A DNA stretch of 64,000 bases from Glandiceps talaboti (taxonomy: Eukaryota > Hemichordata > Enteropneusta > Spengelidae): positions 9,867,098 to 9,931,097 of the forward strand of contig NC_135560.1 in NCBI RefSeq assembly GCF_964340395.1, written 5' to 3'. The stretch's first letter is position 1; each line of letters opens with the position of its first letter. Shown piece by piece: positions 40,701 to 52,700 of the stretch. The notes beneath the pieces were generated by a model. That model worked only from the letters and a program-made list of their open reading frames with translations, was not told the origin of the DNA and made no database searches. The translations under genes were made by a program, and so were the position numbers.

Positions 40701-43700
40701 GAACAAGCAGCAAGGTATAGAGAATCAAGTGTCAATTTCTGATTATGCAACCTGTAACACCCAAGTAGAGTAATCCCACACTTTGCCCATACAACCCGTA
40801 ACACCCAAGTAGAGTGGATTCCACTATTTGCCACACACAACCTGTAATACCCATGTAGAGTGATTCCATTGTGTGCCATATACAACCCATAAAACCCAAA
40901 GTAAAGCAATTTCACTGTATGCCATATACAACCCATAACACCAAAGTAGATCCTACTGTACAATATACAACCCATAACACCCAAGTAAAACAATTTGACT
41001 GCCATATGTAAAACCCATACTTATGGATTTATATGGCATCGTGGAATTGCTTTATTTGTGTGTTACTGGTTGTATCAGTTTGATATATGAGGGAGAGTTT
41101 AAGACAGAATTACACATTTACTAAGTTTTGCTATCGATATAGAAAATTTCAGTAATGTAAATTTTTGATCCCTAGCCAATTTGAAAAATAGAATGAGCCA
41201 TTACAATGGAACACGATGCCATGAATTAACCATAAGTTTATCATCTTCAAAAAGTGTACATTTTGTTCCTTTTTAAGCCGTGATATTTCAGGCCTCATAA
41301 AGTTTCATTTCTAGTAGCTGTAACCATCAGGGATAATGTTACAAAACAGCAATTGAAGCTGCTAACCCATTCACTCAAAATTAAGAGTTTATAAAAAATC
41401 TACTTGATATTCACAGAGACGGTGATAAAACTAAGTTGTTCGCAGATGAGGAAGATTACCCTAGAATTAAGAAGAGGAAGAAGGCCATCCAAGATGTATT
41501 GGATGATCTCGAGAAACACAGACGAGAAATCCGACTGACAATCAGGAATCCATCATTTGATTACACAACTGTCAACGGACAAGAGGCATGTTACATTTAG
41601 ATATGATTAGCCAATCAGATTTTTCTTCAGTGAGCCAAGTAAAATGCAAGTGACCTAAGGGGCCTTGTTACTTCAAGTTAATGACAAGTAGTGACAAAGC
41701 CCCCTTAAGGTCACAAGTGTTTGTTTTCCAACTGAAAGAAGAAAATTATTGGGAAATAGTTATACCAGCTTAAGCATAATTTATGAAAATTTCGGAGGTG
41801 TAATGTTTAGACTTATATGTCAATTGCTGCATAACGAATGGACGTTTTCGTGACATAGAACAACTGGGGTATAAATCCTATATATTTTTGTTCAAGCTTG
41901 TTCAACTTGGCTTGTGTATGGTATAAGCAAGATATATGCATGTCACTGTTGTCATAGGAACCCCATTTTTAGTACCCACAAAACTTGTTTAATACTCTAG
42001 TAATTTAACCCTGACAATTTATAATCAGCATGTCGTATATTTATTCTTTCTTGCCAGTTTTTGATTGAAGTGAAAAATGCACATCTGAAATTAGTACCTG
42101 ACAATTGGACAAAGATCAGTTAGTAAGTTATATCATTTTAATATAAACACTATTTTCGAAAGGGGCTTTCCAAATCGTAAATTTGGGCAGTTTTTTGTCA
42201 TATGTTACATAGTTTACCTGTCATCCCTCACCTATCTTTTATTTTAGTTGATTCTCATTGTTTTAATGTAGAGAGGGTGGAACTACTATGGGGGGGGGGG
42301 GGGGACAGATGCATACTGAATGGCGTGATTTCAATTTTCATTGACTCTGAAATAGTAAATGTTATATGTTTCCCTCATAAGACCAAACCAAATCAACTAT
42401 TCTACAAGGTTCCTACAACTGAAAACTCCTGGAAAAATGCAATTGATGCTTGGAAAATAGAGCAACTGAACGATCAACATTACTGTTGTAAAATGATGAA
42501 ATATGTATTAAAAAGCAGGTGTGTTTACAAATGAAATGTATTTCATTTCACTGGTCAACACTTCTGGAAAATGACCAAAGTTGATTTGAATACTCCTAGA
42601 AAACTGATGGAATTTTATTTGACTTTATGTTGGAAGAGTTTGACATTTTGTTTTACAAGTTATTAGGTCAAACCAGACTATTCTGATTCTGTTCAGTTGA
42701 TACAAACTATTAATATCTTTCAGCACCAAGGCAGTGTCAAGGTTCCACAGCCCATACATCGTAGAGTCTTTTAAAAATCTGTGTCAGCTTAGAGAACAGC
42801 TACAAATTGACTGTCAGGATGCATGGATGGACTTCTTAGAGTAAGTAGTAATTAATAATCCATATTGTACTAAAATTAAATGTCTAATGCAGCCGATATG
42901 CCAAATCCAGTGTTTATTCAAATGATGGTTCTGGCTGTGCCTTTCTTGAGAGTGCAATAAAAGTGGAGATCAGTGACGACACTGGATTTAGAATATTGAT
43001 TATGTCAGACCTTTGATTTTAGGCCCTGTTTACACAGTACTGTTTTCAAATGAAAACGCAGCTATTTTGTTACATTTGGAGCCTACCATCGACAAAAATG
43101 CACATGAAAACGCAATGATTTGAAAACATTTGCTGAAAATGGATGGTTTTGTAAATGTAAATAGACAAAAGATTTGAGAAGATCGCAGTGTAAATGACTG
43201 AAAATGCATTAAGTATAAAATGCACAAATTTGACCTGAGGAATGACATATTAATGCAAATGCTTAAACCTTCTCATTATGTTTGCACATGTGCAACAACA
43301 TCATTTTCAAGCTGTGCCATCACCTGTGTTTCTGTGTAAACAGTCAAAAATGCTTATCTGCCTGTCGTGTAAAAACATGAAAACGCATCAAAACGAAAAT
43401 TATATGTTTTTTAGCATTTTTATTTGAAAATTTTGTCATGTAAATGCATCCTTAGTACAATTTGACACATCGTCAACTGAACCGTAGTCGGACCTCACCA
43501 TGGCCTTTATTCATAGACTAATTCACATAGCTATATTTATACAACACTACTCAGTGTAAATAATGTACCCATATTTCATCTACAGTAGTTGACAGAAGTG
43601 ACATTTTTGTAGTGATGTTTAGATGTTATTCCCCAAAATTATTCTTCATTCAGCCAAGGAAAATACTCGTGACCTAAGGGGGCTTTGTCAGTAATGACAA

Positions 43701-46700
43701 CCCTTAGGTCACGAGTATTTTCCGACTGAATGAAGAAAAATATTGGAGAATGACATAATTATACCAGTGCCCGTAATATCAAAGAAAAATTGGGGAAAGT
43801 AATGCCAATTTTGAACATTATGACTCATATTTCGAACACAGCAAAACCAGTGATGTAGACATGAATTGTCGTGACGCAGAATAACCTGGGTATAAATTCC
43901 ATATTTTTTCATCAACTTGGGTTGTGCATGTATAATGAAAGTTAATATGCAATTTATTTTCATTACAGATCATTTGGTGAGAATTACCATACATACAAGA
44001 AAGCAGTGCAACATTTAGCTAGTTTGGATTGTCTGTACTCACTATCAGCAGTTGCAAAACAAGATGGCTACTGTAGGTAAGAACTGAGACAATCAGATTA
44101 TTGGGAACTACATCTAGATATCATTCCCTAATATTTTTCTGCATTCAGCCAGGGAAAATACGAATGACCAATATGGGCCTTGTCACTACGAATTAGTGAC
44201 AAACCCTTAGGTCATGATTATTTTCCAGCTGAATGGAGAAAAATATTTGAGAATAACATAATTACACCTCCTCAAGCGTAATTTATGAAGAATTTGGAAA
44301 AGTAATGGAATTTGGAACATTTTGAACCATATTTTGGACACAGCAAAACCAGTGATAATAACAAGTACATGTAAAATATATCTTGTATTCTGGAAGTCAT
44401 TAATTAAGTCCAGTCCAAAATCAGTCTCAACAAGACATGTAGGATATTTATGTGTGCGAGTTCAAATAATTTCTTGTTAGTTTCTGCCTAACTGTTGCAA
44501 GTATAAAATACAAACACCCACTATGCTACCTTGAGGATGCCTAATTGTAACAAGACTGATTTTTTGTCGCTGTATAATTATGGTCATTTCATTGTCATAG
44601 CGATGGTCAAGGGTCAAGCGTCAAAAGGTCAACAGAAGCTGCATCACATCCAAACAGACTCCACACACAAATTATACCAAATTATTGCATTTATGTAGTA
44701 CATTTTGTAAATTTACAGTAAACTTTATGTTTCTGTTGTAACAGCTGCAACTTACATATAATGTGTAACTAGTATTACCCAGGGTGCATTGCAAAGGTTG
44801 GAACAAAGGGACAGTTCAAGTTAGTGAAGAGAAGCATTAAATCTTCAATCTGTTTGGTCAATAATTGACATCAGAATGAGAAAGTCCATAGTGACAGCTG
44901 ATCTCTATGTTTAGATCCTCTGATGTGGGTTGTCAACCATTTGTTGTCAAACTGTGTATTATCAGTTCACAGTAGTAATATTTATTTCATCCCTAATAAG
45001 TTTGAAAGTTTCGTTGTTTACTGGCCTATTTTGTAAAGCATTTTGAAGTGGTTGTGTATTTTGCATTTGTACGTTCTGTATTGCATGTGGGATGCTACTA
45101 GTGTTGTACGCAGTCATTATGGCAGCTAGTTGAAAGAATCGACTGTTTATAGTTTGCACGGTAATGTTATGTTTGCCCGGTGCCACATTAGTAGCTACGA
45201 TATGAGAGTGTGTCACTTTCACTCCAAATTTACTGTCAACGACGGCAGCCTTGTCGATTTCATTGTCAATGTAAACCCTGACAGCTCCACAAACATCACA
45301 GGTCAGCGTCGAGACCGCAACCGTACATGTCAAGTTTTTGTACGGTTTGATATCCATCGGAAATACTATGACCATGCCTTCTTTTGAAGTGATCCAACAT
45401 TTCTTGATATCGGTACGATTCATGTTGACAGCACCAGTCAGGGCAACGGCTTGCCAACCTTTGGACGTTGTCGGTACTAAGTACGTACCAGTTCCGTACT
45501 GGGGTAGCAACGCCGACCAACATTGGGCATGTGTTATGAAAGTATCATTGTAAAACGGCTTCGGGATGTCATTTTGTCGGTCGGTTTGTGCATTCATAGT
45601 TTGAAATTTCTTCTGCTCAACTGTTACATCATGAGATAAGATTTCTGACTTAAACCGCTCTATAACACTTTCAAGATGATCAAGGATGAAATTTCTTAGA
45701 AAGATTTCCATCATGGAATGAACAACTCCACTCGGATGATTTTCATCATATGCAAGCAACTCATCAGTCAAACCTTTCTGAACTCTATCACACAACGCTG
45801 GTTTCATACTAAGTGATGGAACATCATAATACGGCGCTAGTACCCGCCCTCCCGTGTCCTCACTCGTGATACATGACTTTTGTCTCATTTGTTTCCCGAA
45901 AATAAAATTAACATAAATAAGCTGGGGTTGATTTGGTAATTCTAGTATAGCCCTCGTTAGTTCTTCCTGCGCTGATGGTCCAAGTTCTTTGTTGAAGTCG
46001 TTAGCTGCCAATTCCCATAGTATTACATCCATATCTTTGGCATCTAGATGTGTTTCCAGGCAGTAAGCATAATACCTACTATCTGTTGCCCCAACTGCAG
46101 AATTGTGAATATCAACAGGACTCCCTAGAATTCTCTTCAAAGACTCCCCAAGTATATAAGAAAACACACACTCTTTGCACGATAAACCTCCACCAGCAGA
46201 AATGGATCCACCAACAACGCCAACCTTAAGTGGTCTTTTTGTTTGTACAATTTCTAATAAGGCTTGTTCCAGTCTTTGTACATTTCCCTGATGTACAACT
46301 ACATCTTTTAGTGTGTCGTTTCCATGGATACCCAGCTGCTTACATTGTTGGTGAATAACCTCCCTTTCTGCCTTGATCCTAGTAAGAAGTGATGCAAGCC
46401 TTTCTGAAAGTGATTCTTCTTTCGGTTTACTTGTTTGCATTCCATTTCCCTTCTCTCCTGTTTTGTGTTCTCTGATGTCTCTCACTGCACTCTTTTCTAC
46501 CAAATGGAATCGTGTTGCCATGAGCAACGGCAGACAGCCAGTCAGTAGGAGAAGTGACAATAGTCCAAATGTATACCTTTTCTGACGAAAGTTCAGTGTT
46601 TTGTTTATCTTTGACCTTGACACTGCACCTATGTGTACAAAAGATATGATGTGAATTGTGCAATTTTAGTTTCAAGAAAACATCTTTTAGTAGTTTTACA

Positions 46701-49700
46701 GAGTCACATTGGATTACGGTGACCTTACTTAATTGTATGATTTTCTTGACCTCTATTTCTTCAATCAGGTGAAATTTTTTTTAAAGTCCACATTTAAAAA
46801 CAAATGGTTAGCAGTTTCCTTCTGACTTATCATTTCTGAACCATTCAGACTGTTACAGTATGAGTATGAATTGATTGTATCGCCAATATGTACACATAAA
46901 CTTACTATTTTTAATCCTTTTAAATTTTTTAGTTTAAACTGCCCGACCAATGAGATGTTACAATAAGAAACATAGAATTAAGTACTGGCACTCTTAAGAT
47001 TACAACTAATATTATACATTCTTCAATTTGCAGTTTTGTGGACTAAAAAATCCAGCGGACCAAAGCTACGGACACAGTTAGAGGCGAATTTATGACATCA
47101 TACATTATCGTTGCCATGCATCATTAAACATAAATCATTCCAATATCATAACAGTTACTTTAGTATGCAGTGTATTTTGCCACGTATAGTAAAATATTAT
47201 TTAACTGCGTTCTCTCGGATTTTTTTACCAGTTTATGCCTTTTGACTTGTATGTAATAGATTACTGACTATTTATACATGATGTTGTCCGGTCTATAACC
47301 AGGACTCAAAAACCATTAAGTAAAAATAACAGACATAACAGTAAACACCATTTCGTGTACACAGTGATGTAATGTATATACATTTATTGTTTATTGTTTA
47401 CTCACCATACAACCTGGTTTGGATCTTTAATATTCCTGCTTCCATTTCACTGAATTTTCAACCAATTTTCTAAAAATAAGATAAAATATCTACCACTCAT
47501 TGGTGTTGATAGTTACAGAGAGACGGTCTGTGAATAAAAATGGCAAAAGTAATATGACAGTTCTAGCTCCTACTGTAGTATGGCTTTCAAATCACAGCTG
47601 TGGCTATACCAGTTAAACTTTATGTTGTATGTCATCTATGCCGCATAATTTATCAGTATACCATGAAACTTTAATAAAGGTTCATTCTGGCTAGAAGACA
47701 ATAGAAAAAATACTGTCTGTAGTTTCTATTGTTAAGGCTGCCCTTTCTAATAATATCTTAAAATAATGGGCCAGTCAATTGATTAAAAAAAAAATTTAAA
47801 AAGTGTGTTGGTGATGTTGCTATTAATAGTCTGGATCCCTTTGAAATGACAATTAAAAAAGTCAAAAGGAAACTGTGACTCATATAGTTCATAAAATGGA
47901 TATTTAGCCCAGACACAAACTTTCAGTGTCACCATCTTTAAATACCAGCTAGAATTATAGTCTTGTTCTGATTTGGCCATAGAGGGGGCTATTTTTAAAA
48001 AAACATAATTTTGTTGAATCAAAGAAATACTAGTATAGGGTCACTCAGGTCATGAGAAACATTAAAATAAAAAAAGGCCACTTAATAAGAAATTGTAGTT
48101 ACCTTCCTGGAGGAACCTTTACACGGGCTTCACTGACCCAACCTACCTTTCTATCAAATTTAGTAAATTAGTATTACTTTATTAGTATATTTTCAAATGT
48201 CAAATGATGGATAACAATAGAAATATTTGACATGGCCTTCTTTTTACCAGCTGACACACTGTATGGCTAGATTACAATTCAGTGTCTCTCAATTATACAA
48301 TATAACGGATGTGTCATGTTTTTTATGAAAATATGGCAAATCATAGATTTATTTTACTGTTAAAATCCGAAAAAGAACATACAAAATTCAAGTCGAGTTT
48401 TAGGTATGTTAGTTCTTGAACTTTGCCAAGCTTTAGGTTCTGCCTGTCCTTTGATGTAAGTTTGCAGACAAATTTATTGTTAGGTAAAGCAGATATATAA
48501 AATATAATTACTAGTACTGATAATACTTGTCATTGCTAAATGAGTTCTTATTTCATAGTACACTATTAAATATTATGATTAGCATAATTTATGCATGATG
48601 CTAATTTTGTCATTCACAAGAAATGTTCATGTAGTGTATAAACCAATCACAGTTTTTATAAGTTTCTGACAAATGTGAACCTACACTGAGACAGAAAATA
48701 GCTATTAGTGGACAGCATGTGTTCAGTTTAATGATAAACATAATATTTTTCCAGTATTGGAAAAATTAAACAGATTGGTATAGTTTTGTTACTTGGGATA
48801 CCTGGCGACAGCTGATTTTTAAGTGGGAGTGTGTTCCTAGGGATACCTGGAGATCACAGATTTTTGACTGGAATTGTGTCACTATGGATATCTGGTGACA
48901 GCTGATTTTTGATTGAAAGTGTGTCACTAGGGGTACCTGGTGACCACAGACTTTTGACTGGAATTGTGTCACTATGGATACCTGGTGACAGCTGATTTTT
49001 GACTGGAAGTGTGTGCCAGAATTATTCACTACTGTAGCTTACTTTGAAAATGAGCTTTTCCTAACATTTCATGGCAAATATTGATGGCATTCTGGAGAGA
49101 GGTCTGCTTGTATAGTAACCTTCCCAATGGCCAATCTTGATAAATGTGAGCAATGTTCTGTGAAAATTGTTGCAAAAAAAAAAAATTAATTACCAAATGT
49201 AGATATTGGGTTTTGTGTTGACTCTCACCATAGCAGAATTTGTTTTCACTGCACTTTCATTGTCCTTGTGATTGTACAAATAATGGTCCTTGTGTAGAGA
49301 GTTTATACCTTGAACATGATGTCACTTGAACTCAAAGTCAAGATGAGTGTACAAAGACAGACCAAAGACCAAAAACTTCTGATATTAGTGTATAAATACA
49401 AACAGTGTGATCAATGTTGATACATGTAGATGCCAATCTGATTTGTCAGCTGATGTTTTCAAACTAGTCACTGTGTGTGTAATGTTCTACCCTTTCCTTA
49501 CAAATAATTCAAGCAGTACATGTTGGATAAAAAAATTAGAAAACAGTTTTGGAAAGAGCAAAAAAAAGAGCTGAACATTTCACCTGGAGAGGTGCTATAA
49601 CTCTAAAGGAAATATGTGAAACTGAGCAAATTAACATTTTGTGTTTCACTTTTTTTATCATCAGGCCATCATTGCTAGATAGACATGGATTGATTCACAT

Positions 49701-52700
49701 ACAAGATGGCCGACATCCTGTTGTTGATGCGTTGCTAGGGGAACAAGAGCAGTATGTTCCAAACAGTACACAAATGGATGTAAGTATTAAATCAAGTGAT
49801 AGTTTTCTTTGGCTGGGTTAGATCTTGTCCATAAGTCGATGATATGCTGGATAACGAAAGGATGAATATTTTCAAAGATTTTCCGTAAATGTACATTCCA
49901 GGTTGCAGAATTTCACATTTGCCAAAGCCTTGAGTCTTATTTTCAAGCATAATGTAAACATATGACCCTCAGCTTTTTGCTGAAATGTAACAAAGAACCT
50001 TACACAAAAGTGACCAGACAGCACTGGGTTGTTTGTCAGTTCTTATTCAAAGAGAGCAGACATCATCCATCATTTTCTTCTGCGTGCAACCGTTTTTGAA
50101 TACTTGTAGCGTTTGTGGTTGTAATTTGAAAATACCAGGGTACACCTATACCTACTACCCAGCCGAGTACCCCCCCCCCCCCCCCATATACACGTCATAG
50201 TAACTCTCGATGATATGATATAATTTATACATTATACATTTTACCCTCACTAATCACAACATTGACTGATTATCACCAGGTACAAGGCAAGCAGTGTATG
50301 ATAATTACGGGACCCAACATGGGAGGTAAAAGTTCTTATATTAAACAAGTAGCCGTTATTGTACTAATGGCACACATAGGCAGCTATGTCCCTGCAACGT
50401 CAGCAGATATTGGTGTATTTGATGCCATCTACACAAGGTTGGTATGACAAGTTCACTAAATTAGTTTGAACTTGATAACTTTAAACTAATGATGCTTTGG
50501 TTTGTTTTGTTGGCAGAGGTTGAATCCTATAGGTTGTGAAATAATTCAGTCAAGAGTTTTGTTCATGTTGCATGAAAAACATAACATCAGTCAATCAATC
50601 AGTAATTTATAAACATCAGTTTCCACTACGATGTAGAGTTCAGAGGCGCTGTACAGTTAAAATGTTCTGAAGAATAGACATGTCTTTAGGTCCTTTTTGA
50701 AGGTGTTAGCTGTTGGCTTTTGTCGTATTTCCAATGACAGTGCATTCCATAGATGGGGTGCAGCTCTTGAGAATGCACTCCCGCCATATGACAACAGTTT
50801 GTACTTGGGTTCGTGCAATAAACATTTGGTAATTGATCAAAGTGTCCTGGGAGTTGGCTTCACGTGATTTAGGTCAGATATGTATGTTGCGATAGTTTAT
50901 TCAGAGATTTGTAAGTAATCAATATGTAATATAAAAAACATGAATTACTAGGAATGCAAAATATTGAAATAAGTTACTGGTTGATGATGAGAGTTTGTGC
51001 GTATGGAGATATGATATGTAAATCACATCTATCTCACTGCAGTAAGGGCACCTGTACTTAAGTCTATGTTTCCCATGTTAGAATATCACAGTAGATGTAT
51101 ATCCATGGTTACACAAAATTCAGTCTGCAGGGTTTGTTTGATATTTATATGTAAACAGTTGATAGAATAATACAGCAGATATATAAAGAGTCTTGCATCT
51201 GATTGAAATCTGAAGACATTGATGTTTCTGCCTGGAAATAGTTCATCGTGCTAACTGATGTTATTTGGTGTATGCTTATTATTCAGAATGGGGGCCTCAG
51301 ACAACATTTGCCAGGGGAATAGTACATTTATGGTGGAACTGCAGGAAGCATCAGAGATTCTAAGTCAAGCTACAGACAAATCACTAGTGATTCTAGATGA
51401 ACTAGGACGTGGTACAAGTACTCATGATGGTATGGCTATTGCCTATGCCACCCTGCATCACATTGTTAAAGAGGTCAGGAAATTCTTTTGTTTTTATTTA
51501 ATGAGTGCGCTGTTCATACTATTCTTTTGTTTTTATTGTGTGAGGGCGCACTTAATAATTACGGTGTTTATATTGGAACTATATACACTATGGACATTGT
51601 ACATATTATCTTTTGATATACATTTCAATTTGCATACATTAAAATAATGCATCAGCAGGGATATATTTCAACACGTCACAAGCTTGTACTGAAAGCTGTG
51701 TGTCCTTTGGAAAACAATTTTCATTTATTGGCAATATCTGAATACCAATGGATACATGGTAGCAACTAAATGATGTATTTGTTTGTGTAAAATGTATGAT
51801 ACACTGTTTACAAAATAATCAATATCAGACATAAAGTATTCAAGTTAATACTTATCAAACTGAGAGGAAGATTGCTGAACAGAAATGAAAGATCCACTCT
51901 ACCAGAGCTACCTACCATTGCTACGGGAGGAGACCTAGGGGAACCTGTTCTAATACTTACATTATCTTAGTCTTGAGGTTGAGACCTTGTTTTAGGTCAT
52001 GACCTAATTCCCAGACAAAGATGGCCACCAGTCATCGAAATATTGGAAATCTCTGATATTTCATTGCATTGTTGATTGATAAAATTTATTTTTGTGGAAA
52101 ATCAATGTCAAGCTTACAATTAAAAATCCACAGTTTGAACGAATAAAGTTACAATGTGAAATAAAAAATAATTTAAAAAATTGTAAATTAATTAAAGTAC
52201 TCATTTTAAAACCAAAGACACACCCCCATCCCCCCCACCTCCTCCCCTTAAAAAAAGGGCTGAAATATTCTCTATCTTCTGTGCAATACAAGATATATTC
52301 ATTGCTATAGCTACAAAGTGACCTTTTTTTCAATGTTTGACCCCTAGGTTAGATGTCTGACATTGTTTGTCACACATTATCCCTCATTGGCGGAATTAGA
52401 ACAAGCTTTCCCAGACAATATCAGCAACCACCATATGTCATTCCTAGTACATGACGATAAAGGTAATGTGTAACTTGTACTTGTTATGTCTGTTGTTAAA
52501 AGCTACAATTTCTTGTTTTGTTTTGTACTGTGCAAGAAAGACATGGGGGGGGGGGGGAGATATTTATGAATGACCATAGACAGTATGTTAAGACATACAT
52601 TTAATGACACTTCCAAAATTAATCATGAAATGAAGCACTTTAAATTTTAAGATACATAAGATAATACTGATTTGAACCATCTGTGACATGTGGAAGTCAT

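Noticed and set aside
42202-42534. 110-codon ORF in MSH3 intron 14
   Set aside because: It crosses a G homopolymer and lies between two well-supported MSH3 exons; no domain and no splice sites.
48766-49029. Minus-strand ORF with a 15-residue repeat
   Set aside because: The repeat is the 45-bp minisatellite; there is no splice evidence and it lies within an MSH3 intron.
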